Shown here: in pieces, positions 18,084 to 29,338 of the stretch | Numbering within the stretch: position 1 is the stretch's first letter | How the letters are laid out: each line of letters opens with the position of its first letter | Assembly: GCA_019635695.1 (NCBI GenBank) | Contig: JAHBYZ010000020.1 | Location: 1 to 54,990 of the forward strand | Length of the DNA: 54,990 nt | Source: Rhizobiaceae bacterium | Lineage (GTDB): Bacteria > Pseudomonadota > Alphaproteobacteria > Rhizobiales > Rhizobiaceae | Reading direction: 5' to 3' | Translations under genes and position numbers: made by a program | Notes under the pieces: generated by a model | What the model saw: the letters and a program-made list of their open reading frames with translations, nothing else | Told to the model about the DNA's origin: nothing | Database searches by the model: none

Positions 18084-18757
18084 CACGGCGCCTGCCTGAT
18101 GAGGTAGCCGATGCCGCGTATCGCATGGATGCTGACCCGCGCCCTCGCATCGGCAAGGCGCTTGCGCAGGCGTGAAATATGCGCGTCGAGCGTATTCGAC
18201 GCGATCTCGTCGTCGAAGCCGAAAACGGCCTCTTCGAGCAGGGCGCGCGTCACGCTGCGGCCGCTGCGCCGCATCAGCGCCTCCAGCACCAGCAGCTCGC
18301 GCCGCGGCAGGTCCAGCGGCGCGCCGTCCACCGCCGCCTGCCGGCCTTCCATGTCCAGGCTCAGATTGGCGAGCATGATCGGCTGCATGCGCAGCTCGGT
18401 CGGCCGCCGCAGCACCGCGCGCAGCCGCGCCATCAGCTCCTCCACCGAGAACGGCTTCGGCAGATAGTCGTCTGCTCCCCCGTCCAGGCCGGCGATGCGA
18501 TCCTCGGTCGATCCGAGCGCCGACAGCACGATCACCGGCGTATGCGCCTCGCGCGCCCGCAATAGCGGTATCAGCTCCAGACCGTCGCCGTCCGGCAGCT
18601 TGCGGTCGAGCAGAACCAGGTCATGCTCGGCGCCCCGGATCGCCTCGCGCGCCACCGCCAGCGAGCGCGCCGAATCCACCACGATGCCCTGCCCGCGCAG
18701 CGTGGCGGCAAGCATCGCGGCCATTTCCGGCTCGTCTTCGACAAGAAGCAGGCGCAT
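18083..18757 (-). CDS. OmpR-family response regulator
   Basis: DNA-binding regulator of 224 aa. The receiver domain has Glu7/Asp8, phosphoacceptor Asp51 (LVLLDRKLPDGDG) and Lys in LPKPFSVEEL. A winged-helix output domain (about residues 125-222) ends in VSIHAIRGIGYLIRQ. The ATG at 18757 follows a GGGAAAGGGAG ribosome site and starts exactly at the receiver (MRLLLVEDEP); the open frame extends 14 codons upstream without merit. It is first in a two-gene operon with the kinase and divergent from the RND adaptor, which it probably regulates. Confidence 0.92.
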   Translation of the reverse strand: MRLLLVEDEPEMAAMLAATLRGQGIVVDSARSLAVAREAIRGAEHDLVLLDRKLPDGDGLELIPLLRAREAHTPVIVLSALGSTEDRIAGLDGGADDYLPKPFSVEELMARLRAVLRRPTELRMQPIMLANLSLDMEGRQAAVDGAPLDLPRRELLVLEALMRRSGRSVTRALLEEAVFGFDDEIASNTLDAHISRLRKRLADARARVSIHAIRGIGYLIRQAP

Positions 18758-18782
18758 GTCTCCCTTTCCCGACCGGTACGAC

Positions 18783-18844
18783 CCATATGGCGGCAACATT
18801 GCGCCACCATTGCGCCCTCACCATATGGCTGACGCGGCGCAATG
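18783..18844. promoter_or_regulatory. Repeat-rich operator region between regulator and RND efflux genes
   Basis: CATTGCGCC occurs twice as a direct repeat with an 11-bp period (18797-18805 and 18808-18816), and once inverted as GGCGCAATG (18836-18844). CCATATGG, itself palindromic, occurs at 18783-18790 and 18821-18828. Tandem sites one helical turn apart are the usual arrangement for OmpR-type regulators. The region lies directly upstream of the regulator gene and about 110-150 bp upstream of the adaptor gene. Confidence 0.6.
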
Positions 18845-18951
18845 CTCTTGCAATGTTGGGGTCATATTGCGTTGCGTCATAGCTTACGGAGCGTGTGCGA
18901 TCTGGCCCGTTGCCTGCGTGCGCGACCTTTGCCAGCATCCAGGACACACGC

Positions 18952-20160
18952 ATGAACGCCCCGATCCGCCCGGCCTTCGACAAGGCCCAGCCACTCGACA
19001 GCAAGGCCTCCGCCAAGACCACCGAGCCGGCCGCTCCGCGCCGCCGTCGCCGCTGGCCCTGGGTTGTGCTCCTCCTGCTCGCGGGCGCCGCCGCAGGCGC
19101 CTACGGCTATCGCGACCGGCTTATGCCCGCACCGACGCCCGCTCCCGAGGCGGCGGCGCCGGTCGAGGTGGTGATGCGCCTGTCGGGACTGGAAGTGGCC
19201 AAGGTCGAGCCGGCGCGGCTGCGCGAGACCGTGCGTGTGTCGGGCTCGCTGTCGCCGTCGCGTCAGGCCGCGCTGACGGCGCAGGTCGGCGGCCGCGTCG
19301 AGTCCATTTCAGTGCGGCCCGGCGAGACCGTGTCCGAGGGTCAGGTGATCGCCGAGCTGGACACCGCCAGCACCCGCACCCAGATCGCCCAGCAGGAGGC
19401 TGCGATCGCCGCTACGCAGGCGCAACTCGACCTCGCGCTGCGGCAGCTCGAATCCACGAAGGCGCTGGCGGAGAAAGGTCTCGCGTCCCCGTCGGCGCTG
19501 GAGAGCGCACAGTCCAACGTCACTGCGCTCCAGGCCAATCTCGCCGCCCAGCAGGCGCAGCTCGCCGGGATCAGGCTGTCGCTCGAATACGCCACCATCC
19601 GCGCGCCGATTTCCGGCATCGTCTCGGCGCGCAACGTCGACCCCGGCCAGACGGTCGGCGCCGGCACCACGGTAGCGACCATCGTCGACCTGTCGGAGAT
19701 GGACGCGCGCGTGCTCGCGCCGCTGAGCGCGGCTGCTGCGCTCGCCGTCGGCCAGACGGCCGAGCTTTCGGTCGAGGGCATCGCCGGCCGCACCTTCGAG
19801 GCGGAAATCAGCCGCATCAACCCGGTCGCCGTCGAAGGCACCCGCTCGATTCCGATCTACCTGTCTCTCGATAATGCGGATTCCGCGCTGCGCGGCGGCA
19901 TGTTCGTGTCCGGTTCGGTCATCCTCACCCAGAAGGAAGGCGCCATCGCCGTCCCCGCCGGCGCGCTGCGCAAGGACGGTGATGGCGACTACGTGCTGGC
20001 CGTGCGCGACAACCGGCTGGCGCGCCTGCCGGTGACCCCCGGCAAGACGTGGAACAATGGCCGTCTGATCGAGGTGACTGGCCTCGCCGGCGGCGAGACG
20101 ATCGTCGCCGCGCCGCTACCCGAACTGGCTGCGGGCATGGCCGTGGCTGTGGAGGGCTGA
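18952..20160 (+). CDS. RND efflux periplasmic adaptor (membrane fusion protein)
   Basis: Adaptor of 402 aa (HlyD/AcrA class). One N-terminal membrane anchor (about residues 30-48, after RRRRRWPW) is followed by a biotinyl-lipoyl-like half-motif (LTAQVGGRVESISVRPGETV), a coiled-coil hairpin (about 135-205, rich in Gln/Ala/Leu), the second half-motif (IRAPISGIVSARNVDPGQTV) and a beta-barrel domain. It links the inner-membrane pump to an outer-membrane channel. The ATG at 18952 is preferred over an upstream in-frame start in the promoter region. The RND pump follows by 4 nt. No outer-membrane factor is encoded here. Confidence 0.9.
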   Translation: MNAPIRPAFDKAQPLDSKASAKTTEPAAPRRRRRWPWVVLLLLAGAAAGAYGYRDRLMPAPTPAPEAAAPVEVVMRLSGLEVAKVEPARLRETVRVSGSLSPSRQAALTAQVGGRVESISVRPGETVSEGQVIAELDTASTRTQIAQQEAAIAATQAQLDLALRQLESTKALAEKGLASPSALESAQSNVTALQANLAAQQAQLAGIRLSLEYATIRAPISGIVSARNVDPGQTVGAGTTVATIVDLSEMDARVLAPLSAAAALAVGQTAELSVEGIAGRTFEAEISRINPVAVEGTRSIPIYLSLDNADSALRGGMFVSGSVILTQKEGAIAVPAGALRKDGDGDYVLAVRDNRLARLPVTPGKTWNNGRLIEVTGLAGGETIVAAPLPELAAGMAVAVEG

Positions 20161-20164
20161 TCCG

Positions 20165-23100
20165 ATGTGGCTCACCCGCGTCAGCGTCTCGCAGCCTGTC
20201 TTCGCCACCATGGTCATGGCGGCGATCCTCGTCTTCGGCTTCTACTCGTACCTGCGCCTGCCGGTCGAACAGTTCCCCGAGATCGACTTTCCGGTCGTGG
20301 CGGTCGTGGTGTCTTATCCCGGTGCTTCGCCCGAGGCGGTGGAAAGCGACGTGGTCAAGCCGATCGAGGAGGTGATCAACACCCTCAGCGGCATCGACAC
20401 CATCCAGTCCACCGCCCAGAACGGCCAGGCGATGATCATCGCCATGTTCGAGATGGAGGTGGACTCGTCCGACGCCGCGCAGGAGGTGCGCGACAAGCTG
20501 GCGCGCATCGAAACCCTGCTGCCGGACGGCGCCGACAAGCCTCAGGTGCTGCGCTTCGACCCGGCCGAGATGCCGATCATCTCGCTGGTCGTCAGCTCCG
20601 ACACCATGGCGCCGCGCGACCTTACCAAGCTTACCGAAGACGCGATCGTCAATCGCCTCACCGCCATCCAGGGCGTCGGCAGCGCCACCGTCGTGGGCGG
20701 CCTGTCGCGCCAGATCAACGTCCTCGCCGACCCCAACCGGCTTGTCGCCTTCAATCTCGGCATCGGCGAGGTGATGAACGCGCTGTCGCAGGACAACCGC
20801 AACGCCGCCGCCGGCTCGGTCCGCGACGGCGCGCAGGTCGCGCCGATACAGGTCGAGGGGCGGCTGGAAGAAGTGCAGGACTTCCTCGACCTCGTTGTGG
20901 CGCGGCGCGGAGGGCAGCCGGTGCGCCTGGGCGATGTCGCGACCGTCGAGGACGGCCAGGCCGAGGACGCCAACATCGCGCTTATCAACGGTCAGCGCGC
21001 GCTCGCCATCAACATTCTCAAGGTGCAGGGCGCCAACACCGTCCAGGTGGCCACCGACATTCGCGCCGAAGTGGCGAAGCTGGAGGCCGGCCAGCTGCCG
21101 AAGGGCGTGCATCTGCAGGTCGTTACCGACAATTCGGTCTACGTCACCCATTCCTTCGAGGCCGTGCAGAGCATGGTGATCGAGGGCGCGTTGCTGGCCG
21201 TCGTCATCGTTTTCCTGTTCCTGAATTCCTGGCGCTCGACCGTCATCACCGGGCTGACGCTGCCGATCTCGATCATCGGCACGATGATCGCGCTCTATTT
21301 CTTCGGCTTCACGCTCAACATGATGACGCTGATGGCGCTGTCGCTGTCGGTCGGCATCCTGATCGACGACGCCATCGTGGTGCGCGAGAACATCATGCGC
21401 CATCTGCACATGGGCAAGAGCCACGTGCGCGCCGCCCTCGACGGCACCAACGAGATCGGCCTGGCCGTGCTCGCCACGACGCTGTCCATCGTGGCGGTAT
21501 TCCTGCCCGTCGCGTTCATGGAAGGAATCCTCGGCCGCTTCTTCCTCCAGTTCGGCGTCACCGTCGCCGTGGCCGTGATGATTTCGCTCTTCGTCGCCTT
21601 CACGCTTGACCCGATGATGTCCAGCGTCTGGTACGATCCGGCCGCTCATCCAGGCGCCAGGCGCGGCTTTCTTGGCCGCGCGGTGGAGCGCTTTGACCGC
21701 TTCTTCGTGTGGCTGACCGGAATTTACCGGAGCATCCTCGCATGGTGCCTGCGCCACCGCATCACCACGATCGGCGCTGCGATTGCCATGTTCGTCGGCA
21801 GCTTCTTCCTGGTCCCGATCGTCGGCGCCGAATTTGTACCCGCCATCGACCGCGGCGAGTTCCAGGTCGACGTCAAGACGGCGCCCGGCTCCTCGCTGGA
21901 ATACACCACCGCCAAGGTGCGGCAGGTGGAGAGCCTGCTGCGCGGTTTCCCCGAGGTCGCGCGGACCTTCGCGACGGTCAACTCCGGCCAGGCGCGCGGC
22001 GAAAATCGTGGCATCGTCGTCGCCAAGATGGTTCCGGAGAGCGAGCGCACGCGCAGCTCGGTCGACATGACCGTTCCGGTTCGTGACGCGCTTGAGGCCA
22101 TTCCAGGCATCCACGTCACCGTGGGCGCCGCGAGCGGGCTGGGCAACGTCGCGAAGCCCGTGCAGATCGCCATCATGGGTGAAGACACCGCCGTCCTGAA
22201 GCGCCTTTCCGACGAACTCGCCGGCAAACTGAGACAGATTCACGGCCTGACCGACGTCGAGACAACGCTCGAGCAGGCACAGCCCAACATCGGCATCCGC
22301 GTCAACCGCGAGCTTGCCAGCGACCTTGGCATCTCGCTGCAGCAGGTGGGCGCGACGCTGGAGCCCATGCTGGCCGGCAAGCAGGTGTCCGACTGGACCG
22401 ACCCGCGCGGCGACAGCTACAAGGTGACCGTCCGCCTGCCGAGGGAGCTTCGCGACAGTCCCGAGGTGCTCGCCGACCTGCCGATCGCCCAGAGCGGCGC
22501 CACCGGCAGCTCCGCGACCGTCACGCTGGGCCAGGTCGCCGACATCGTGATGACCGACGGGCCGGGCCAGATCGACCGCAAGGACCTGTCGCGGCAGGTC
22601 GGCGTCAGCGCCAACCTCGCCGGCGTCAACCTCGGCGAGGTGACGACGCCGGTGCAGGAGGCGATGAACGCGCTGTCACTGCCGCCAGGCTACCGCGTGA
22701 CGCTCGGCGGCGACGCCGAACAGCTGGCGGATGTTGGCGGCTCGGCCGGCTCGGCTCTGCTGCTGGCCGTCGTCTTCATCTACCTCGTGCTCGCCTCGCA
22801 GTTCGGCAGCTTCCTCCAGCCGGTCGCCATCATGGTGTCGCTGCCGCTCTCGCTGGTCGGCGTCATGCTCGGCCTGCTGGTCGGCGGCTCGACTCTGAAC
22901 ATGATGTCGATGATCGGATTCATCATGCTGATGGGCCTGGTCGTGAAGAACGCCATCCTGCTGGTAGACAACGCCAACCAGCACGTGCGCGCCGGCATGC
23001 CGCTGAAGGAGGCACTGCTGGAGGCCGGCACCACCCGCTTCCGGCCGATCGTGATGACCTCGCTCGCCATGATCTTCGGCATGCTGCCGCTCGCGCTCAG

Positions 23101-23299
23101 CCTGCACGAGGGCTCCAGCCAGAATGCGCCGATGGCGCACGCCGTTATCGGCGGCCTCATCAGCTCGACGCTGCTGACGCTTGTGGTCGTGCCGGTGATC
23201 CTCACCTGGGTCGACACGCTCGGCCGCAAGGTGTCGGGCCTGTTCCCGAAAGCGCCCGACGATCACGAGGTCGAGGCGAAGGGGCTTCCGGCCGAATAG
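20165..23299 (+). CDS. RND efflux pump, inner-membrane subunit (HAE1-type)
   Basis: Pump of 1044 aa, normal for the family, with 12 membrane segments in the 1+5+1+5 pattern and two large periplasmic loops. The proton relay is visible as the Asp pair in [10 protein letters not shown] (TM4) and a Lys in [14 protein letters not shown] (TM10). The N-terminus ([36 protein letters not shown]) is typical of hydrophobe/amphiphile exporters. It exports drugs, solvents or metabolites powered by the proton gradient, together with the adaptor gene 4 nt upstream. Its substrate is unknown. Confidence 0.93.
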   Translation: MWLTRVSVSQPVFATMVMAAILVFGFYSYLRLPVEQFPEIDFPVVAVVVSYPGASPEAVESDVVKPIEEVINTLSGIDTIQSTAQNGQAMIIAMFEMEVDSSDAAQEVRDKLARIETLLPDGADKPQVLRFDPAEMPIISLVVSSDTMAPRDLTKLTEDAIVNRLTAIQGVGSATVVGGLSRQINVLADPNRLVAFNLGIGEVMNALSQDNRNAAAGSVRDGAQVAPIQVEGRLEEVQDFLDLVVARRGGQPVRLGDVATVEDGQAEDANIALINGQRALAINILKVQGANTVQVATDIRAEVAKLEAGQLPKGVHLQVVTDNSVYVTHSFEAVQSMVIEGALLAVVIVFLFLNSWRSTVITGLTLPISIIGTMIALYFFGFTLNMMTLMALSLSVGILIDDAIVVRENIMRHLHMGKSHVRAALDGTNEIGLAVLATTLSIVAVFLPVAFMEGILGRFFLQFGVTVAVAVMISLFVAFTLDPMMSSVWYDPAAHPGARRGFLGRAVERFDRFFVWLTGIYRSILAWCLRHRITTIGAAIAMFVGSFFLVPIVGAEFVPAIDRGEFQVDVKTAPGSSLEYTTAKVRQVESLLRGFPEVARTFATVNSGQARGENRGIVVAKMVPESERTRSSVDMTVPVRDALEAIPGIHVTVGAASGLGNVAKPVQIAIMGEDTAVLKRLSDELAGKLRQIHGLTDVETTLEQAQPNIGIRVNRELASDLGISLQQVGATLEPMLAGKQVSDWTDPRGDSYKVTVRLPRELRDSPEVLADLPIAQSGATGSSATVTLGQVADIVMTDGPGQIDRKDLSRQVGVSANLAGVNLGEVTTPVQEAMNALSLPPGYRVTLGGDAEQLADVGGSAGSALLLAVVFIYLVLASQFGSFLQPVAIMVSLPLSLVGVMLGLLVGGSTLNMMSMIGFIMLMGLVVKNAILLVDNANQHVRAGMPLKEALLEAGTTRFRPIVMTSLAMIFGMLPLALSLHEGSSQNAPMAHAVIGGLISSTLLTLVVVPVILTWVDTLGRKVSGLFPKAPDDHEVEAKGLPAE

Positions 23300-23314
23300 A
23301 GGCCGGAAGACAGT

Positions 23315-23725
23315 TCAGTCCGGCAGTACCGCCGTCGCCTCGATCTCGACCTTGGCGCGATCCTCAATCAGTGCCACGACCTGCACGACGCTCATGGTCG
23401 GGAAATGCTTGCCCATGACCGAGCGATAGGCGGCGCCGACTTCGGCCAACCGCGACACGTAGGCCTTCTTGTCGGTGATGAACCACGTCAGCCGCACGAT
23501 GTGCTCCGGCCGGCCGCCGGCCTCGGCGAGGATGGCGACGATGTTGGCCAGCGTCTGGCGAACCTGTTCCACGAAATCATCGGTTTCGAACAGCTGATCG
23601 CCGTTCCAGCCGATCTGGCCGCCGAGCCAGACGGTGCGGCCTTCAGCGACAATACCGTTGGAATAGCCGCGTGCAGGCTTCCAGCCCTGCGGCTGCAAGG
23701 TGCGGATCGTACTCTGGCCGCTCAT
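23315..23725 (-). CDS. RidA/YjgF-family protein
   Basis: Cytosolic protein of 136 aa in the RidA (enamine/imine deaminase) superfamily. Visible family features are YSNGIVAEGRTVWLGGQIGW, the central QTLANIVAILAEAGGRPEHIVRLTWFI, and the C-terminal VEIEATAVL with the acidic residue near the end. The usual active-site Arg of RidA proper (in a CRV motif) is not obvious: the equivalent strand reads VVALIEDRAKVEIEA, with Arg later. The ATG at 23725 has GAGGAG 6 nt upstream; a GTG at 23758 would overlap livF. It is the last gene of the anthranilate/transporter array and may process an enamine intermediate. Confidence 0.85.
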   Translation of the reverse strand: MSGQSTIRTLQPQGWKPARGYSNGIVAEGRTVWLGGQIGWNGDQLFETDDFVEQVRQTLANIVAILAEAGGRPEHIVRLTWFITDKKAYVSRLAEVGAAYRSVMGKHFPTMSVVQVVALIEDRAKVEIEATAVLPD

Positions 23726-23750
23726 TGCATGCTCCTCATGCTTCATGCCG

Positions 23751-25175
<1,425 letters not shown>

Positions 25176-25183
<8 letters not shown>

Positions 25184-26153
25184 GCCGCGCCCTCCCCGCC
25201 AGCAGGCCGACGATGCCGCCGCGCGCGAACAGCACGACGCCGAGCAGCACCAGCCCGAGGAAGAACTGCCAGCGCTCGGTTATCCCGCCCAGCCAGTATT
25301 CGAGCACGACGTAGAGCGCAGCACCCACCACCGGACCGTAAAGCCGGCCGACACCGCCAAGGACGATGAGCACGATAAGCTCGCCCGACATGTGCCAGGA
25401 CAGCATGGACGGGCTGACGAAGCGGTTGAGGTCGGCGAACAGCGCGCCGGCCACGCCGGTGACCATGCCAGAAATGGTGAATGCAACGAGACGGATGCGG
25501 AACGGCGCGATGCCCACGGAGGCGGTTCGCACCTCGTTCTGTCGCGCCGCCTGCAAGGCCGCGCCGAACCGTGAACCGCGTATCAGGGCGAACAGCAGCA
25601 GTCCGAGCGACAGCAGCGTGTAGCAGATCAGGAAGAAAGGCAGCGGCCGCAGCGTGTTCACGCCCGGAAAGGCGTTGCGCAGCATGATCGACAGGCCGTC
25701 CTCGCCGCCATAGGCGGGCCACGAGAGGGCGAAGTAGAAGATCATCTGCGCGAAGGCGAGGGTGATCATGATGAAATAGACGCCGCCGGTGCGCAGCGAA
25801 ATCGCGCCGATGGCGGCCGCGACAAACCCGCTGGCGAGGATCGCTACGATCCAGATCACCGGCATGAGTTTTGTCCCCGGCAGGAAACCGAGCAGCGGCG
25901 CGCCCGAGACGGCATGCGATGCAAGGATACCTGCCACATAGCCGCCGATGCCGAAGAAGGCGGCATGACCGAACGAGACGAGGCCGCCGAGCCCGAGCGC
26001 GATGTTCAGGCCCACCGCCGCCAGCGCGAGGATCGCAATGCGGGTGGCGAGCGTCACGTAGAAGTTCTGCCCCGCCCACGAGGCCCACAGCGGCACAGCC
26101 AGCAGCAGCAGCGCGATCGCGGCATTGACGAGATGTTCGCGCCGCATCGCCAT
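25176..26153 (-). CDS. livM: Liv-type ABC transporter permease LivM (system 2)
   Basis: Inner-membrane permease of 325 aa with about eight to ten hydrophobic segments and the motif [22 protein letters not shown]. The ATG at 26153 overlaps the livH stop (ATGA); a second in-frame ATG lies two codons later. The longer open frame upstream is only the shadow of livH. It pairs with LivH to form the channel. Confidence 0.9.
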
Positions 26154-27073
26154 CAGCCTTGCGCCGCGAACAGGCCGCGCGGGCGCACGGCAAGGATGAC
26201 GGCCATCAGGAGGTAGATCAGCATCGAGGCGATGGCGCCGCCCACCAGACCCGCCTGCGAGGCGTTCATCACGAGGCCGAACGCCTGCGGCAGCAGGAAG
26301 CGGCCCATCGTGTCGACCAGCCCGACCAGCAGCGCGCCGACCAGCGCGCCCTTGATCGAGCCGATGCCGCCGATGACGATGACCACGAAGGCGAGGATCA
26401 GCACCGGCTCGCCCATGCCGACCTGCACCGACTGGATAGCGCCCACCATTGCGCCGGCCAGTCCCGCCAGCGCCGCACCCAGCGCGAAGACCAGCGTGTA
26501 GAGCGTCGCCACGTCGACGCCGAGCGCGCCGATCATCTCGCGGTCGCTTTCGCCCGCCCTGATGCGCATGCCGAGCCGGGTGCGCGAGATCAGCAGCCAC
26601 AGTCCGACCGCGACCAGCACGCCGACGGCGATGATCGCCAACCTATAGAGTGGATATTGCGCGCCGCCTGGCAGCGAAACCGCGCCGGAAAGCAGCGGCG
26701 GAATGTCGAGATAGAGCGGGAAGGAACCGAACAGCCAGCGCGTGCCTTCCGAGAAGACGAGGATCAGCGCGAACGTCGCCAGCACCTGGTCGAGATGGTC
26801 ACGCCCGTATAGCCGGCGGATCACCAGCAACTCCACCACCGCGCCGGCCGCGGCCGCCGCCGCGAGGCTGGCGATCAGCCCGAGCCAGAACGAGCCGGTC
26901 CACGCCGCCACCGCCGCGCAGGCGAATGCGCCGACCATGTAGAGCGAGCCGTGCGTAAGGTTGATGAGGCCCATCACGCCGAAGATCAGCGTCAGCCCCG
27001 CAGCCATCAGGAACAGCATCACGCCGAGCTGAAGCCCGTTCAAAAGCTGTTCGATGAAGAGGGCGGTTTGCAT
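26153..27073 (-). CDS. livH: Liv-type ABC transporter permease LivH (system 2)
   Basis: Inner-membrane permease of 306 aa, standard LivH length. The N-terminal motif is MQTALFIEQLLNGLQLGVML then GLTLIFGVMGLINLTHGSLYMVGAF; the C-terminal half has VIVIGGIGSIKGALVGALLVG. The ATG at 27073 begins at the first conserved residues, although no good ribosome site is visible; the frame upstream runs into a palindromic repeat and is not believable as coding. Confidence 0.88.
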   Translation of the reverse strand: MQTALFIEQLLNGLQLGVMLFLMAAGLTLIFGVMGLINLTHGSLYMVGAFACAAVAAWTGSFWLGLIASLAAAAAAGAVVELLVIRRLYGRDHLDQVLATFALILVFSEGTRWLFGSFPLYLDIPPLLSGAVSLPGGAQYPLYRLAIIAVGVLVAVGLWLLISRTRLGMRIRAGESDREMIGALGVDVATLYTLVFALGAALAGLAGAMVGAIQSVQVGMGEPVLILAFVVIVIGGIGSIKGALVGALLVGLVDTMGRFLLPQAFGLVMNASQAGLVGGAIASMLIYLLMAVILAVRPRGLFAAQG

Positions 27074-27123
27074 TGAGGAATGCTTGTCTCGGCGGAAGTG
27101 GTTGCGCGCGACGCTGACGACCG

Positions 27124-27248
27124 CCTCTCCCCGTTTATGGGGAGAGGGTAAGGGTGAGGGGCGGCGCGAACGCCGCGGGCAACCCGCCAAGCGTGGCGCC
27201 GCCCCTCATCCGTCTGCCGGCACCTTCTCCCCGCTAACGGGGAGAAGG
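27124..27248. repeat. RIME/REP-like composite palindromic element
   Basis: A 125-bp element made of three nested inverted repeats: CCTCTCCCC / GGGGAGAGG (27124-27132 and 27139-27147), GAGGGGCGGCGC / GCGCCGCCCCTC (27156-27167 and 27196-27207), and CCTTCTCCCC / GGGGAGAAGG (27223-27232 and 27239-27248). Short-loop hairpins of this sort with a GGGTGAGGGGC core are widespread intergenic mosaic repeats in Rhizobiales genomes. It fills the gap between the binding-protein gene and livH, so the operon transcript must fold through it. Confidence 0.8.
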
Positions 27249-27255
27249 AAGTTCA

Positions 27256-28392
27256 TCACATCTTGCAGTCTTTGGCGTAGGCGTCGCCGTGATCGGTGAA
27301 CGCCGTGCCGATGATCTTGTTGGTCAGCACGTCACCGACCTTCACCACCTCGCGGACGTAGATGTCCTGGATCGGGTGCTGGTTGGTGTTGAACTTGAAC
27401 TTGCCGCGCACCGACGCGAAGTCGGCCGCCTTGAGCGCCGCGCGGAACGCGTCCTTGTCCTTGACGCTGGCCTTGCCGACCGCCGACAGGATCAGGTTCG
27501 CCGTGTCGAAGGCCTGTGCTGCGTAAACCGAGGGCAGACGTCCATAGGCGGCCTTGAAGCTCTCGACAAAGGCCTTGTTGGCCGGATTGTCGAGGTCGTT
27601 CGACCATGAGGCCGAGTTCTTGACGCCGAGCGCGGCGTCGCCGATGGCGCCGAGCACGTCCTGGCTGAACGAGAAGGCCGGCCCCATCAGGGGGATGCCG
27701 ACGCCCGATTGCGCGTACTGCTTGGTGAAGGCGATGCCCATGCCGCCCGGCAGGAACACGAACACGCCATCAGCCCCGGAAGCGCGGATCTGCGCGATCT
27801 CGGCGGCGTAGTCGGTCTGGCCGAGCTGGGTGTAGACCTCGCCCGCCAGCTCGCCCTTGTAATAGCGCTTGAACCCGGTCAGCGAGTCCGTGCCCGCCGG
27901 GTAGTTCGGCGCCATGATGAACACCTTCTTGTATTCACCGTTGGCGTACTGGCCCATCGCCTCGTGGAAATTGTCGTTCTGGTAGGCGACGTTGAAGTAG
28001 TTCGGGCTGCAGCCCGCGCCAGCCAGCGGCGACGGCCCGGCGTTCGGCGACAGGTAGATGATGTCCTGCGCCGTCACCGACGGCACCACGGCCATGGCGA
28101 GGTTCGACCAGATGATGCCGGTCATCAGGTCCACCTGGTCGGACTGCACCATCTTGTCGGCGATCTGCACCGCCAGCTCCGGCTTCTGGCCGTCGTCCTC
28201 GACGATGACGGTTATCTCCGCGTTGCCCGACTGCTTGATGGCGAGCTGGAAAGCGTCGCGCACGTCGACGCCGAGGCCGGCGCCGCCGCCCGACGTCGTG
28301 GTGATGAGGCCGATCTTCACCGGTTCGGCGAAGGCCAGCCCGGACACGCCCATCGCAAGGCCGAGTACGGCCGCTGCCACGATCTTCTTCAT
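27256..28392 (-). CDS. Liv-type ABC transporter substrate-binding protein (system 2)
   Basis: Periplasmic binding protein of 378 aa with a Sec signal (MKKIVAAAVLGLAMGVSGLAFA, cleavage before EPVKIG). The mature start VKIGLITTTSGGGAGLGVDVRDAF and the central IWSNLAMAVVPSVTAQDIIYLSPNAGPSPLAG mark the Peripla_BP_6 family that includes aromatic-acid binders. A GGGAG ribosome site precedes the ATG. It sits between tryptophan 2,3-dioxygenase and the permease genes, so an aromatic substrate such as anthranilate, kynurenine or tryptophan is likely but unproven. Confidence 0.88.
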   Translation of the reverse strand: MKKIVAAAVLGLAMGVSGLAFAEPVKIGLITTTSGGGAGLGVDVRDAFQLAIKQSGNAEITVIVEDDGQKPELAVQIADKMVQSDQVDLMTGIIWSNLAMAVVPSVTAQDIIYLSPNAGPSPLAGAGCSPNYFNVAYQNDNFHEAMGQYANGEYKKVFIMAPNYPAGTDSLTGFKRYYKGELAGEVYTQLGQTDYAAEIAQIRASGADGVFVFLPGGMGIAFTKQYAQSGVGIPLMGPAFSFSQDVLGAIGDAALGVKNSASWSNDLDNPANKAFVESFKAAYGRLPSVYAAQAFDTANLILSAVGKASVKDKDAFRAALKAADFASVRGKFKFNTNQHPIQDIYVREVVKVGDVLTNKIIGTAFTDHGDAYAKDCKM

Positions 28393-28472
28393 AACTTCAC
28401 TCCCGTTTTCATTTCGTTCCCGTTCCATCCGGATCGCTCCGGCATTCCTGCGTTCCCGGCTGTCGCGGCACG

Positions 28473-28501
28473 CCGACCCGAGCCCCCTGACTCGAGGTCG
28501 G
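28473..28501 (-). terminator. Hairpin downstream of tryptophan 2,3-dioxygenase
   Basis: Arms 28473-28482 (CCGACCCGAG) and 28491-28501 pair over 10 bp with one bulged A and an 8-nt loop, beginning 4 nt after the dioxygenase stop. No U-tract follows on the minus strand. It may terminate partially or protect the 3' end of the catabolic transcript before the transporter genes. Confidence 0.4.
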
Positions 28502-28504
28502 GTC

Positions 28505-29338
28505 TCAAAGTTCGGTGCGTAGCATCCACAATTCCGGGAAAAGCTCCACCTCCAGCATGCGCCGGAGATAAGAAACACCGGCCGTCCCGCCAGTGCCGCG
28601 CTTCAGCCCGATGATGCGCTCCACCGTGGTGACGTGGTTGAACCGCCAGCGGCGGAAATAATCCTCGAAATCGACCAGCTTCTCGGCCAGTTCGTAGAGC
28701 TCCCAATAGCGCTGGGGATCGCGATAGACGGCCTTCCACGCCGCCCGCACGGCATCGCTCGGCTCGCGCGCCGCGCGCCAGTCCGTCTTGCCGGCCTCCG
28801 CGCCGATGTCGAAGCCGCGGCGGGAAAGCAGCATCAGCGCCTCGTCGTAGAGGCTGGGCGCGGCGAGGATCGCCTCCAGCTTGGCCATCGTCTCCGGCAC
28901 ATGCGCATGCGGTTTCAGCATCGCCACGTTGCGGTTGCCTGCAAGGAACTCGATGGCGCGATACTGCCACGACTGGAAGCCCGACGACTGGCCGAGCCGG
29001 TCGCGGAACGCCGTGTATTCGCTCGGCGTCATCGTGCGCAGCACGTCCCAGGCGCTGTTCAGCTGCTCGAAGATGCGCGCCACCCGCGTCAGCATCTTGA
29101 ACGCGGGTTGCAGCGCGTCGGCGCGGATCGCTGCGGTCGCGGCAGTCATCTCGTGGATCGCGAGCTTCATCCACAGTTCGGACGTCTGGTGCTGCACGAT
29201 GAACAGAAGCTCGTCGTGCTCGGCCGAGATCGGGTTCTGCGCGGCAAGCAGCCGGTCGAGGCCCAGATAGTCGGCATAGGACATGCGTCCGCGAAAGTCC
29301 GTCTGGGCGCCGTGGGCCGCGTCCTGTTGCGAGCTCAT
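28505..29338 (-). CDS. kynA: Tryptophan 2,3-dioxygenase
   Basis: Heme dioxygenase of 277 aa, the usual bacterial length, opening the indole ring of L-tryptophan with O2 to N-formylkynurenine. Family marks: [15 protein letters not shown], the active-site His50 in [13 protein letters not shown], Arg in [13 protein letters not shown], the heme-ligand His235 in [16 protein letters not shown], and the substrate loop [11 protein letters not shown]. The start overlaps the stop of the CoA ligase gene (ATGA). Placing it in the same array as anthranilate-CoA degradation links tryptophan breakdown to the anthranilate route. Confidence 0.96.
   Translation of the reverse strand: MSSQQDAAHGAQTDFRGRMSYADYLGLDRLLAAQNPISAEHDELLFIVQHQTSELWMKLAIHEMTAATAAIRADALQPAFKMLTRVARIFEQLNSAWDVLRTMTPSEYTAFRDRLGQSSGFQSWQYRAIEFLAGNRNVAMLKPHAHVPETMAKLEAILAAPSLYDEALMLLSRRGFDIGAEAGKTDWRAAREPSDAVRAAWKAVYRDPQRYWELYELAEKLVDFEDYFRRWRFNHVTTVERIIGLKRGTGGTAGVSYLRRMLEVELFPELWMLRTEL

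Noticed and set aside
19925..22243. A 772-codon minus-strand frame opposite the RND adaptor and pump
   Set aside because: Composition is His/Asp/Arg-rich with no fold signature; it lies wholly antisense to a textbook RND pump.
23300..23314. Terminator between the RND pump and the RidA gene
   Set aside because: Only a 5-bp CCGGA/TCCGG stem with a long loop can form around the 15-bp gap, too weak to call.
27124..27248. CRISPR-like or integron attC-like reading of the palindromic element
   Set aside because: There is only one copy, with no spacers, no cas or integrase genes, and a symmetric three-hairpin structure typical of RIME/REP elements.
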